In this document: positions 29,676 to 39,662 of the stretch, in pieces
How the letters are laid out: each line of letters begins with the position of its first letter
Numbering within the stretch: the first letter of the stretch is position 1
Source of the DNA: Methanobrevibacter wolinii SH
Lineage (GTDB): Archaea; Methanobacteriota; Methanobacteria; Methanobacteriales; Methanobacteriaceae
NCBI RefSeq assembly: GCF_000621965.1
Contig: NZ_JHWX01000013.1
Span: 29,520-93,519, forward strand
Length of the DNA: 64,000 nt
Direction of reading: 5' to 3'
Translations under genes and position numbers: made by a program
Notes under the pieces: model-generated
Database searches by the model: none
Told to the model about the DNA's origin: nothing
What the model saw: the letters and a program-made list of their open reading frames with translations, nothing else

Positions 29676-30440
29676 ATGATTGATACACATTGTCATATAG
29701 ATTTTGAAGAATATGATGAAGATCGTGATGAGGTTATTAATAGAGCAAAACAAGTTCTTGATTATATAATTGACTCTGGAACTAATCCAATTAGTAATAA
29801 ATATGTTGTTGAACTTTCTAAGAAATATTCTAATTTTTTATATCCAACTTATGGATATTATCCAGTTTCATCTGAAAAAAGAACTAATGATGAAATCAAT
29901 AGTGCTTATGATTATTTAATTAATCATTTAGATGATTATGTTGCAATTGGTGAAGTTGGAATGGATTATTTTTTTGTAAGAGATAAAAGTTTAAGAGAAA
30001 AGCAGAAAAAAGTTTTTACTGGTTTTGTTGAAATAGCTAATGAATATGAAAAACCATTACTTATTCATGGGCGAAATTGTGATAAAAAAGTATTAAACAT
30101 TGTAAATGATTATGAAAATATTCCTTATGTAATTTTTCATTGTTTTAGTGGTAGTTTAAAAACTGCAAAACGAATTATGGAACATGATAATTATTTTATG
30201 AGTTTTTCAACTATGGTATGTTATTCTAAACATCATCAAGATTTAATAAAAGATATTCCAGTGGAGAATATCGTTGTTGAAACTGATAGTCCTTTTCTTG
30301 CTTTAACTAAAGAAGAAAGAAATGAACCTGCCTTTGTACTTAGAGGAGCTAAGAAAATTTCTGAAATTAAAAATATTTCATATGATTATGTAGATGAAGT
30401 AACTACTTATAATGCAAAAAAAGTTTTTGGTCTTAAATAA
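29676..30440 (+). CDS. TatD-family metal-dependent hydrolase
   Basis: 254 residues. The TIM-barrel metal motifs are MIDTHCHIDF at the start, GEVGMDY with the bridging Glu, LIHGR, FHCFSG and VVETDSPFL. TatD proteins are Mg-dependent nucleases or related hydrolases; the archaeal substrate is not known. ATG at 29676 is chosen from AAGTGATTTTT upstream; GTG at 29667 would add three residues. Confidence 0.88.
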   Translation: MIDTHCHIDFEEYDEDRDEVINRAKQVLDYIIDSGTNPISNKYVVELSKKYSNFLYPTYGYYPVSSEKRTNDEINSAYDYLINHLDDYVAIGEVGMDYFFVRDKSLREKQKKVFTGFVEIANEYEKPLLIHGRNCDKKVLNIVNDYENIPYVIFHCFSGSLKTAKRIMEHDNYFMSFSTMVCYSKHHQDLIKDIPVENIVVETDSPFLALTKEERNEPAFVLRGAKKISEIKNISYDYVDEVTTYNAKKVFGLK

Positions 30441-30913
30441 TTAAAATTTCTTTTATTATTTTTAATTTATCTTTTAAATTTTTAATTTAATTATTCATTT
30501 TTTTAATTTAATTTTATTTTCTTAATTCTATTGTGATTTATTTTTATTAATTATAATTTAGTTTTCTAAATTTTATTAATACTTATTTTTGTATTTTTAG
30601 TTTATTTTTTTGAATTTTATTAATACTTATTATTGTTTTTGTTTTTTGTATTTTGAGTTTGGTTTTTTAAATTCTATTAATAGCTATTTTTCTATTCTGA
30701 TTTTTATAATTAAAATTTAATTTTAATTTTTATAATAATAATTAAATACCTTTTTAATTAAAAGTTTATAAATTAAAAGAATTAATATTATATATGTATG
30801 AAATAATTCATTAATTCTATTTTTTAGAAAATAGTTTTAAATATCTTATTTAAAGATACTTTTCATTGAATTATATTATTCTTATTATTTTTTTATACTA
30901 TGAGGTGAATTAA
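30441..30913 (+). repeat. T-rich region with degenerate tandem repeats
   Basis: AATTTTATTAATACTTATT recurs near 30570 and 30613 and as a variant near 30669, with a weaker forerunner near 30522. The last 150 bases are AT-rich promoter sequence ending in GAGGTG before the aspS start. No gene seen. Confidence 0.5.
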
Positions 30914-32230
30914 GTGGAATACTTATTAAAAGACTTAAGAAGAACCCATTATACTTCTGATGTTAATGAAGATGTTATTGACCAGGAAGTAACAATTATG
31001 GGATGGGTTCATGAAATTCGTGATTTAGGTGGAATTATATTTCTACTTATTAGAGATTTTAAAGGTTTGATACAAGTTACTGCACCAAGTAAAAAAGTAT
31101 CAGCTGAAATTTTAGAAGATATTAGATCACTTAGAAAAGAATCTGTTGTAGCAGTTAAAGGTAAAGTTCAATCTTCTGGAAAAGCACCAAATGGTGTCGA
31201 AATTATTCCATCTGAAATTACTGTTTTAAATATGGCTAATCAACCATTACCATTAGATCCAACAGAAAAAGTTAAAGCAGAAATGGATACTAGATTAAAT
31301 TCAAGATTTTTAGATTTAAGAAAACCTGGTGTAAGTGCAATTTTCAAAATTAAAAATCAATTTTATAAATCTGCACGTCAATATTTCTATGATCATGATG
31401 TTATTGAAATTCAAACTCCTAAACTTGTAGCTTCAGCTACTGAAGGTGGAACTGAACTTTTCCCAATTACTTACTTTGAAAGAGAAGCTTTCCTTGGACA
31501 ATCTCCTCAATTATATAAACAAATGATGATGTCTGCAGGATTTGATAAAGTATTTGAAATTGGTCAAATATTTAGGGCAGAAGAACATGATACTTTAAGA
31601 CATTTAAATGAAGCTATTTCTATTGATATGGAAGCTTCTTTTATGGATGATGAAGATGTCATGAAAATATTAAATGAATTATTAGTAAAAGTAATTACTG
31701 ATATTAATGATAATTGTGCTGATGAATTAGAATTACTTGACCATAGTATTGAAGTTCCTAAAAAATTCGAAAGAATTGATTATGATAATGCTGTAGATCT
31801 TGTTAATGAAGCAGGCGTTGAAATGGAATATGGTGAAGATTTATCTCGTGAAGGTGAAAAAGCTTTAGGTGAAGCAATGGGTGACTTCTATTTCTTAACT
31901 GGATGGCCTACTGCTATTAAACCATTTTATGTAATGCCTTATGAGAATAATCCTGAAAAATCTCATGCTTTTGATTTAATGTATAAAAATCTTGAATTAT
32001 CTTCAGGAGCTACACGTATTCACCAATATGATCTTGTATTAAATCAATTAATTGAAAAAGATTTATCACCTGAATCTTTTGCTGCTTATCTTAAAGCATT
32101 TAAATATGGTATGCCACCTCATGCAGGTTGGGGTCTTGGTGCTGACAGGGTAAACATGGTATTAACTGGTGTTGAAAATATTAGGGAAACTGTACTCTTC
32201 CCAAGAGACAGACATCGATTAACTCCTTAG
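30914..32230 (+). CDS. aspS: Aspartyl-tRNA synthetase (archaeal type)
   Basis: 438 residues, class II synthetase. The N-terminal OB fold reads [15 protein letters not shown]. Motif 2 is [20 protein letters not shown] and motif 3 is [11 protein letters not shown] near the end. The length is that of the archaeal/eukaryotic-type enzyme without the bacterial GAD insert. It may be non-discriminating and feed the Asp-tRNA(Asn) amidotransferase route, which the sequence alone does not show. It starts at GTG with GAGGTG upstream. Confidence 0.95.
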   Translation: MEYLLKDLRRTHYTSDVNEDVIDQEVTIMGWVHEIRDLGGIIFLLIRDFKGLIQVTAPSKKVSAEILEDIRSLRKESVVAVKGKVQSSGKAPNGVEIIPSEITVLNMANQPLPLDPTEKVKAEMDTRLNSRFLDLRKPGVSAIFKIKNQFYKSARQYFYDHDVIEIQTPKLVASATEGGTELFPITYFEREAFLGQSPQLYKQMMMSAGFDKVFEIGQIFRAEEHDTLRHLNEAISIDMEASFMDDEDVMKILNELLVKVITDINDNCADELELLDHSIEVPKKFERIDYDNAVDLVNEAGVEMEYGEDLSREGEKALGEAMGDFYFLTGWPTAIKPFYVMPYENNPEKSHAFDLMYKNLELSSGATRIHQYDLVLNQLIEKDLSPESFAAYLKAFKYGMPPHAGWGLGADRVNMVLTGVENIRETVLFPRDRHRLTP

Positions 32231-32245
32231 GTTTAATACCTAAGG
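32225..32245 (+). terminator. Hairpin overlapping the aspS stop codon
   Basis: Perfect 8-bp stem CCTTAGGT / ACCTAAGG with a TTAAT loop, containing the TAG stop and followed by long T runs. Confidence 0.7.
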
Positions 32246-32357
32246 TTTTACTTACTTTTTTTTATTTTTTTTTTTTAAGATTTTACTTATATTTTAAAAT
32301 CATTTAGAACTATATATTTATATATATGAATATATAAATATTATATTTGGTGATAAT

Positions 32358-32975
32358 ATGAAAGTTTTACTTGTAAATGGAAGCCCTCATAGGGATGGAT
32401 GTACTAATGAAGCATTATCTATTATAAAAGAAGAATTAGCAAAATTTAATGTTGATAGTGAAATATTTTGGATAGGTAATAGACAAGTACGTGGTTGTAT
32501 TGCATGTCAGAAATGTATTGAAGATGGTATGTGTAACTTTACTGATGACTGTGCAAATGATCTAACAAAAGCAATCTTAGATTCTGATGGTTTAATTATA
32601 GGTTCTCCAGTATATTTTGCAGGTCCTAATGGTGCGCTTTGTGCATTACTTGACAGGGTATTTTACCATAATGCTAAACGATTTTCATTTAAACCTGCCG
32701 CATCTATTGTAAGTTGTAGACGTGGAGGATCCACTGCTAGTTTCGATAGATTGAATAAATACTTCACTATTTCTAACATGCCTATTGTAAGTAGTCAATA
32801 CTGGAATGGGGTTCATGGTAATACTCCAGAGGAAGTAAGATTAGATAAAGAAGGTCTTCAAATTATGAGAACATTAGCAAGAAATATGGTATGGATGTTA
32901 AAATCATTTACTCATGAAGAAACTCCTAAAATGGAAGCTCCAATTTCTACTAATTTCATAAGACCTATGAAATAA
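32358..32975 (+). CDS. Flavodoxin-fold iron-sulfur flavoprotein
   Basis: 205 residues. The FMN-binding opening is VLLVNGSPHRDGCTNEAL, then come a compact cysteine motif CIACQKCIEDGMC and the flavin contact GSPVYFAGPNGAL. This is the layout of the NADPH-dependent FMN reductase / iron-sulfur flavoprotein family of methanogens, which carries one [4Fe-4S] cluster and FMN. The redox partner is unknown; ferredoxin or F420 is plausible. GGTGATAAT precedes the ATG. Confidence 0.85.
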   Translation: MKVLLVNGSPHRDGCTNEALSIIKEELAKFNVDSEIFWIGNRQVRGCIACQKCIEDGMCNFTDDCANDLTKAILDSDGLIIGSPVYFAGPNGALCALLDRVFYHNAKRFSFKPAASIVSCRRGGSTASFDRLNKYFTISNMPIVSSQYWNGVHGNTPEEVRLDKEGLQIMRTLARNMVWMLKSFTHEETPKMEAPISTNFIRPMK

Positions 32976-33361
32976 TTTTAAAATAAAATTTTTAAGTAAA
33001 TATCATAGTTTAAATTTATTATTTATATTTAGAATCTTTTGAAAATTATTTATAGAAATCTAATAATATACTGGTTTAAAATCAATTTAATAGCTTTATT
33101 CTAAATTTTAGACTATTTTTAAATAAATTTAATTTATTGAAATTCATTAATTTTTTTAATTTTAAAATAAGTGGTTTTTAATAAATTAATTAATTTTTAA
33201 AAAAAAGTTAATAAATGTATTTTACATTTATTAAATTAAAAATAGTCTTGAATAAAGTTTTTAATTAAAAGATATTAAGTATTCTTATTATATTATGAAT
33301 AGAATTCTACATATTTTTAATTAGAAGATATACTCTAGTCTTTGTACTTTATGAATAGAAT
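32976..33361 (-). repeat. Convergent spacer with tandem copies of the following gene's 3' end
   Basis: TTTTTAATTA[AG]AAGA occurs at 33258, 33314 and 33372 (periods 56 and 58 bp); the last copy is the 3' end of the minus-strand gene ending at 33362. A weak dispersed-element-like stretch lies at about 33037-33130. No gene seen. Confidence 0.6.
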
Positions 33362-33664
33362 CTACATAAAATTTTTAATTAGAAGACCTTTAATTTCATT
33401 AAGAAGTTTAACTTGTTCAAGGTCATATTGATTAAGTTTTTCTAAATCTTCTTTAATTTTTTTATAATCTTCTATTTTTTTATCAAAATCTGTAACTTCA
33501 TCAATATTTGATATTGCATTTTCAAATTCATTTTCTTCTTCTGCTTCAATAGATCTTGTAATCTCATTTACAAGTTTTAATTGAGATCTACTTAATTTAT
33601 TGGTTTTTGTAACTCCTTCTTTAATATCATCTAAATGCTGGAGAATTTCTTCAGATTTATCCAT
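33362..33664 (-). CDS. Small coiled-coil protein
   Basis: 100 residues, highly charged and almost entirely helical, with heptad-like Leu/Ile spacing (EILQHLDDIKEGV, KIEDYKKIKEDLEKLNQYDLE). No membrane or export signal. AAAGGTGAT precedes the ATG at 33664. The gene follows hisD on the same strand after 76 bp and may be co-transcribed. Not recognised as a named family; probably an oligomerisation or adaptor protein. Confidence 0.65.
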   Translation of the reverse strand: MDKSEEILQHLDDIKEGVTKTNKLSRSQLKLVNEITRSIEAEEENEFENAISNIDEVTDFDKKIEDYKKIKEDLEKLNQYDLEQVKLLNEIKGLLIKNFM

Positions 33665-33740
33665 AAAAATCACCTTTAGATAAATAATTAAGTTAAGATT
33701 CTAATTTTAGTATTAATATGATTTTTTTTAAAATAAGAAT

Positions 33741-35015
33741 TTAATCTTTAAATCTTACTTTAACTGAATCTGCATGTGCAAAGAAACCTTCATATTCTGC
33801 AATAGGAAGGATAGTTTCTTTTAAGGTATTTAATCCCTCTTTTGTAATTTTTTGTACTGTAGGTTTTTTCAAGAAGTCTTCAGTAGAAAGTCCAGAATAC
33901 ATCCTTGCTCCAGCTCCTGTTGGTAATACGTGGTTAGTTCCACTACCATAGTCACCACATGCTACTGGTGCATAATTACCTAAAAATATTGAACCTGCAT
34001 TATTAATTTTACTTAAAGTATATTTATTATCTTTAGTTGCAATAATTAAATGTTCTGGTGCATATTTATTAGTTACATATATTCCTTCATCAATATCTTT
34101 TACAATAACAATTTTTCCTCTTTTTGAAAGAGATGCTTCAATAATTTCTTTACGAACTGCTTTTTCGCTTATTTCTTTTATTTTTCTTTCAACTTCATAT
34201 CCTAATTTTTCATTAGGTGTTACAAAGATACATGCTGCATTAGGATCATGTTCTGCTTGGGATAAAATATCATATGCAATAAATTCTGCATCATCTGTTT
34301 CATCTGCAAGTACTAAAAGTTCAGATGGTCCTGCAGGGAATTCAATATCTACATCACCATATACTAATTTTTTAGCTCCTGTAACAAAGATATTTCCAGG
34401 TCCTACAATTTTATCTACTTTAGGTATTGTTTCAGAACCATATGCCATTGCACCAATAGCTTGTGCTCCACCTACCTTATATATTTCATCTGCTCCTGCA
34501 ATATCACTTGCAACAAGAATTGCATCCATTACTTTTCCATCTTTTCCAGGTGGTGTACAACATACGATTTTTTTAACTCCTGCTATTTTTGCAGGAATAA
34601 CGGTCATTAATATTGTTGATGGATATGCTGCTCTTCCACCAGGTATATAACATCCAACTGTTTCTAAAGGCCTAATTATTTGACCTGCTGTAATTCCATC
34701 TTTAATATCCATTTTCCATTCTTCTGGAATTTCTGCTTTATGGAATTTTTTAATATTACTTGCAGCACTTTTAAGAGCTTCTATAAGATTATCATCAATA
34801 TTTTTATATGCTTCTTTAATTTCTTCTTCTGAAACTTTCATATTTTCTAGTTTCACACCATCAAATTTTTCAGTGTATCCTAAAATAGCTTTATCTTTAT
34901 TTTCTTTAATGTCTTCTAATATATCGTTGACTGTAGGTATTATTTTATTAATATCCTCTTCTGATCTTTTTATAATATCATTTAATTGATTTTCATTATA
35001 CTTGATTAGTTTCAT
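33741..35015 (-). CDS. hisD: Histidinol dehydrogenase
   Basis: 424 residues. It oxidises L-histidinol to L-histidine with two NAD+, the last step of histidine synthesis. Diagnostic parts are PGGRAAYPSTILMTVIPA, the IVGPGNIFVTGAKKLVYG stretch, IEFPAGPSELLVLAD, the Zn-binding AEHDPNA and YAPEHLII. Length is normal. AAGTGATATA precedes the ATG. It stands apart from other his genes in this window. Confidence 0.96.
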   Translation of the reverse strand: MKLIKYNENQLNDIIKRSEEDINKIIPTVNDILEDIKENKDKAILGYTEKFDGVKLENMKVSEEEIKEAYKNIDDNLIEALKSAASNIKKFHKAEIPEEWKMDIKDGITAGQIIRPLETVGCYIPGGRAAYPSTILMTVIPAKIAGVKKIVCCTPPGKDGKVMDAILVASDIAGADEIYKVGGAQAIGAMAYGSETIPKVDKIVGPGNIFVTGAKKLVYGDVDIEFPAGPSELLVLADETDDAEFIAYDILSQAEHDPNAACIFVTPNEKLGYEVERKIKEISEKAVRKEIIEASLSKRGKIVIVKDIDEGIYVTNKYAPEHLIIATKDNKYTLSKINNAGSIFLGNYAPVACGDYGSGTNHVLPTGAGARMYSGLSTEDFLKKPTVQKITKEGLNTLKETILPIAEYEGFFAHADSVKVRFKD

Positions 35016-35886
35016 TATATCACTTTTATAAGAATAAATTATTATTTTTATTAATTTAAATTTTGTATTTTTTATTAATTATATATTATTATATTATGTT
35101 TATTTTTTAAATTTTAATTGTAGTTTTGATTTTTTTATTTGAGTTTTTGTTTATAATTTTGGTTTTTTTTTATTTGGGGTTTTATTTTTTTGAGTTTTGA
35201 TTTTGTTCAAATTTTTATTTAATGTTTTGAATATATTTTCTATTAAAATAATTTTTAAAAATTAAATTTAATATTTTCTTTTATTTCTAATAATATTTTT
35301 TATATATTCTTATTTTTTTATTTTAGCTATTTAAATTATTATTTTTTAATATTTATATTATTAAATTATTTTTATTTTTTAAATAAGTTTTTTTAAATTC
35401 TTTTATTTTTTTAATTATATCTTTAATTATTTTTCTAATTTTTTCTTATTTTTAAATTCAGTTCAATATAACATAACATTTATAAATATAAAAATCTTAT
35501 ATAAGACTATACAGAATTAATTAAAATTAACTATTTTATTTTTTAATAAATCAGTTTATTATTGATAGAATATTTATATAATATTAAATTAGTTCATAGT
35601 TTTATTAAATATTTAAAATTAGATATTAATTCTTTAATTATGGATTATATTTATATTAATTTTGAATATTTTTTGGTTTGATATATTAAATGTTATATTA
35701 AATCATTTTAGTACAATTTTGATAATCATTTTTTTGATTATTTTAAATTTCAATTATTATTTATAATTATCTAAAATTGTTTAATAATACAATAGTTGAT
35801 ATAATTAAGAAATAGTTATATTAAATATCATTACATAATTAATGGAGAAAATTTTCATTAATATATGAACATTGGAAGTGTTTTTT
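35016..35886. other. Long AT-rich divergent spacer without recognisable gene
   Basis: About 870 bp with no convincing ORF, tRNA-like GC island or repeat beyond T/G-rich simple sequence at about 35130-35230. A GGAAGTG ribosome binding site sits at the very end for the next gene. An unseen small RNA cannot be excluded. Confidence 0.4.
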
Positions 35887-36183
35887 ATGTATAAAGACGA
35901 AATGATACAGATGCACCAATTCTTAGTTTATGTTTTAAAATATTTAGCTGAAAATGATGAAATTAAAAATGATTGCAGTGAATATATTGCATTAAACATC
36001 AGTCCACATCATATTCACAGAACTAAAGCAGAACATAAACACGCAATTTTTGTATTAGCAAATACAATTTCTAAAATTATATTAAATAAGGATGAAAATT
36101 CCATCCCACCAAATGTTACTAATGGTTTACAAGAACTAATTAAAAGGTCTGAAAACGATTTAGCTAAAGCTGAATCTAAATAA
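35887..36183 (+). CDS. UPF0058 family protein
   Basis: 98 residues. It opens MYKDEMIQMHQFLVYVLKYL and has the conserved LNISPHHIHRTKAEHKHAIFVL segment of the archaeal UPF0058 family, with several histidines that could bind metal. Small, helical and soluble. ATG at 35887 has GGAAGTG 7 bases upstream; the earlier in-frame start at 35872 has none. Function unknown. Confidence 0.82.
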   Translation: MYKDEMIQMHQFLVYVLKYLAENDEIKNDCSEYIALNISPHHIHRTKAEHKHAIFVLANTISKIILNKDENSIPPNVTNGLQELIKRSENDLAKAESK

Positions 36184-36340
36184 TTTGGGTATTTAATATT
36201 TTTTTATTTTTTATTTTTTTTATTCTATTTTTATTTTATTTAATTAAGTGTATTCTTATTTTTTGTATATTTTCATTATTTTGTTCAATCTTTTTATTGA
36301 TTTTGATTATTTTTACAAATATTATACAAAAGGTTTATAT

Positions 36341-36360
36341 GTATGTAAGTACTTACTTAC
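36341..36360. promoter_or_regulatory. Palindromic operator between TATA box and TetR start codon
   Basis: GTATGTAAGTACTTACTTAC is a 20-bp palindrome with one mismatched pair; its core GTAAGTACTTAC (36345-36356) is perfect. TTTATATG at 36333-36340 is the likely TATA box and the TetR-family ATG is at 36364, so transcription would start about at the ATG (leaderless) and the operator would give autorepression. Confidence 0.65.
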
Positions 36361-36363
36361 ATT

Positions 36364-36957
36364 ATGGAAATTGAAGTTAAAGATACTGAGACTAAAATAT
36401 TATATGCTACAGTACAACTTTTAGAGGAAGGTGGAATTAATAACGCCACTACTAGAAGGATTGCTGATAAAGCACATGTTAGTGAAGTTACTATATTCCG
36501 TAAATTTAAAAATAAAGATAACCTTTTAAATGAAGCATCTAAATTTTACTCAGAATATTTTTTAAATAAATTAGATTATGTCTTTGAAATAGATGAAGAT
36601 GAAGATCTTGTCTCTATATTAAAATCTTTATGGAACAATATTCTTTATCTTTTTGAAGATGATTTAAATTTAATTAAAATTTCCATTGAAGATATGAGGA
36701 CTGTTTCATTAGGAGATTCAACTTTTAAGAAAATATCTGAGAAGGTAATAAATAATCTTAAAATTATCTTAGAAAAACAGATAAATAAAGGTAAAATCTC
36801 TAAAGAGGTAAATATTGAAGTTTTATCTCTTAATATTTATAGTATGATTATCCAATCATTAATTCTTTGGAAAATTTATGGATATACTCCAAGTAAATCT
36901 GTAGATGAAGAAGTGGATAATTTTATTGAAATATTATTTAATGGAATTGCTCCATAG
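36364..36957 (+). CDS. TetR/AcrR-family transcriptional regulator
   Basis: 197 residues. The N-terminal helix-turn-helix is ATTRRIADKAHVSEVTIFRKFKNKDNLL (about residues 24-52), followed by a helical ligand-binding domain. No ribosome binding site is seen, which fits a leaderless transcript. A palindrome lies directly before the start. The YhgE/Pip-type membrane protein follows after 93 bp and is the likely target. Ligand unknown. Confidence 0.88.
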   Translation: MEIEVKDTETKILYATVQLLEEGGINNATTRRIADKAHVSEVTIFRKFKNKDNLLNEASKFYSEYFLNKLDYVFEIDEDEDLVSILKSLWNNILYLFEDDLNLIKISIEDMRTVSLGDSTFKKISEKVINNLKIILEKQINKGKISKEVNIEVLSLNIYSMIIQSLILWKIYGYTPSKSVDEEVDNFIEILFNGIAP

Positions 36958-37050
36958 TATTTAACTGGTTTTTAACTTTTTTATTAATAATTTAAAGTTA
37001 TTTGCTGTTTAAATACTGTAAAATTGAAATTATGTAATTATAGGGATATT

Positions 37051-38967
37051 ATGGAAAACACTATGTATGAAAATATTAAGGAAATTGTGAAAAAGGATTT
37101 TCACATATTAATTCATTCTCCTGCTGTCCTTGTTGTAATTTTAGTTATTATGTTAATACCTGCAATGTATGCTACTTTAACTATAGAATCTACATGGGAT
37201 CCTTATGCTAATACTGGTAATATTAAAGTTGCAGTTGTTAATAATGATGTAGGATATACATTAGATAATGGATCATATTACAATATTGGAAATATGCTGG
37301 TTAATGAGTTACACCATAATAATAATTTCTCATGGGTTTTTGTAAATGAAAGTAATGCTAAATATGGTGTTCATGAAGGTACATATACTGCAGCACTAGT
37401 TATTCCTAAGAACTTCTCAGAACAACTGATGACAGTTGATTCTAATAATCCAGAAAGAGCACAAATTGATTATTATGTTAATGAAAAATTAAATGCAATT
37501 AATCCAGTTATTCTAAGATCTGGAACAAGTATTCTTGAAGCTAAAATTAATGATCAAGTTGTTACGGCTGTTGATTCAATAATTTTTGGTAAATTAAAAG
37601 ATGCTGCTGGAATATTAGATAAAAATAAAGGAGATTTATACAAAGCTCAATCTTTTGCAAATGATTTAAATAGTAATACAGGTAAGGTTGATCAAGGATT
37701 AAGTGAAGCTAATTCTGACATGTCAACTATTAAAAATATTTGGCCTCAAATATACAATGCTTTACCTGAAGTAAAAGGTTATTTAGGTACATTACAATCT
37801 GATTATGATGTATTAAATGATCAAATTAATAATCATGATTCAAAATCTCGTACTACTATTACTAAAATGAAAGCAGAAGCTAATGCATCTTATAGTGATT
37901 TATATACTTTTGATGTTTATTTGAGAAGTATGTATAATATGACTCATTATCAACCATTATTACCAATTATTAATAAGGTTGAAACTAATATGGTTAAACT
38001 TCAACAAGTAATGAATGCACTTAATGAAGTTGAAGCTACTATGGATTCTCCAGAAGTTCATAATAAATTAGCTACTACAGGATCACTACTTCAAACATCA
38101 AATAAATATGTTGATGAACTGTATAATGATCGTGATGATATTAGTACAAAAATCAATAAAGCATCTTATGCTCTAAGTGTTGCTAATAATGATTGGCCTA
38201 AAGTTAAAGCTACTATCCCAATAATTGCTGCTAAACTTAATTCTATAAGTCCAGATACTATAGAAAAATTAGCAGCATATAAAGACATGAATTTAAGTGG
38301 AGTAAAAAATTACTTTGAAAATCCAGTTCAATTGAAAAAACATAAAATGTTTTCAGTTCCTAATTATGGTTCTGGACTTGCACCATTTTATAATTCAATT
38401 TCATTATGGATTGGTTGTTTAGTTGCAATTGCAATGATTAAACGTCAAGTTAAATATTCTGATAAATACTCTCCATTAGAAGTATTTTTTGGTAGATTAC
38501 CATTTTTCTTGCTTATTGCATTTGTTCAAGCAACTGGAGTTATAGTTTGTGATTTTTTAATGAAAATCCAAATTACTAATCCAATAGCATGGATTTTCTC
38601 ACTGTACTTTATTGCTCTGTGCTTTATGATTATTGCATATTGTTTCTACTCTGCATTAGGTAATGCAGGTAAATTAATTGTAATGGTAATTTTATTATTA
38701 CAAATTACTGCATCTGGTGGTATTTTTGCTGTAGAATTAATGCCTCCATTCTTTGCACATGTTAATCCTTATTTACCATTAACTTACTCAGTAGGTGCAT
38801 TACGGGAAATTATTGCAGGAATAATATGGAATCATTATTGGTGGAATATAAGTAAACTAGCTATTATGCCAGTTGGATTATTTATAATTACAATTGTTGT
38901 TAAAGAAAAATTCGATAGAAAATCTCAAGCTTTAGAACGTATATTAGATGATAGTGGATTTTTCTAG
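37051..38967 (+). CDS. YhgE/Pip-type ABC-2-like membrane protein
   Basis: 638 residues. One N-terminal membrane helix (VLVVILVIMLIPAMYATL) precedes a large outside domain (about 45-440) with VAVVNNDVGYTLDNG and VIPKNFSEQL, the hallmarks of the YhgE/Pip N-terminal region. At least five membrane helices follow at about 450-625. In bacteria relatives serve as phage receptors or export components. With the TetR gene it looks like an inducible efflux or envelope-stress unit. Start chosen at ATG 37051 after AGGGAT; ATG 37063 and TTG 37024 are alternatives. Confidence 0.85.
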   Translation: MENTMYENIKEIVKKDFHILIHSPAVLVVILVIMLIPAMYATLTIESTWDPYANTGNIKVAVVNNDVGYTLDNGSYYNIGNMLVNELHHNNNFSWVFVNESNAKYGVHEGTYTAALVIPKNFSEQLMTVDSNNPERAQIDYYVNEKLNAINPVILRSGTSILEAKINDQVVTAVDSIIFGKLKDAAGILDKNKGDLYKAQSFANDLNSNTGKVDQGLSEANSDMSTIKNIWPQIYNALPEVKGYLGTLQSDYDVLNDQINNHDSKSRTTITKMKAEANASYSDLYTFDVYLRSMYNMTHYQPLLPIINKVETNMVKLQQVMNALNEVEATMDSPEVHNKLATTGSLLQTSNKYVDELYNDRDDISTKINKASYALSVANNDWPKVKATIPIIAAKLNSISPDTIEKLAAYKDMNLSGVKNYFENPVQLKKHKMFSVPNYGSGLAPFYNSISLWIGCLVAIAMIKRQVKYSDKYSPLEVFFGRLPFFLLIAFVQATGVIVCDFLMKIQITNPIAWIFSLYFIALCFMIIAYCFYSALGNAGKLIVMVILLLQITASGGIFAVELMPPFFAHVNPYLPLTYSVGALREIIAGIIWNHYWWNISKLAIMPVGLFIITIVVKEKFDRKSQALERILDDSGFF

Positions 38968-39662
38968 TTAAATATTTAATTTAATTAGCAATACTATCCT
39001 TTAATTCTTATTTAATTAATAATAAATTGATTGTATCAATTTTAACTATTTAGTTATTTAATTAATTTGTATTAATTTCAACTATAAACTTAAGATTTTT
39101 TTATTTAGTAAGATCAGATTATATCTTAATTTTATTTAGTTAGTAAAATTTTTATTAACTATTCTTTTTAGGATATTAATTAATTAGAAAAATTTTTTCT
39201 AATTATTTTTGGCATAACTTTAATAATAAAATATATGGATAATAATTGTTTATAATCTAAATAATTTCTAGTATTATTATTTATTTTCTAAAATAATTAT
39301 TATTAAAAGATAATAAATTTGTAGTATTGTTATTATCTTTAAAGATATTGTAATTTTACAAGTATCTTTATTTAATAAGTAAAAATTTTACTTATTTAAA
39401 ATTGAAATTACATGATATATTTAATTTAATTAAAATTATTTAGTATATTATTGTAAATAGTGTTTATATGAATTAAATAGATATTTAGCTATTTAAACTA
39501 ATATCTAAAGCAAGATTTTAATATTTTATTACAAATATTGTATTAAAATAATTGTATTAGTAATGGAGAAAAAATGTTTTAAAATGTATTTATTGTTGAT
39601 GTAGTGATTCAGTGATTTAAATTTAGCATTAAAATAACTTGCTTAATCATTGAGGTGTTAAA
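38968..39662. other. Long AT-rich spacer before the transglutaminase-like gene
   Basis: About 700 bp. A 10-bp inverted repeat with one G-T pair and an ATTTA loop spans 38964-38988, overlapping the stop codon of the upstream gene but without a following T run. A GAGGTG ribosome binding site lies at 39652-39657. No gene seen. Confidence 0.4.

Noticed and set aside
38964..38988. Terminator hairpin after the YhgE/Pip-like gene
   Set aside because: The inverted repeat is real but contains a G-T pair, has only A/T pairs otherwise and is not followed by a T run, so termination there is unsupported.
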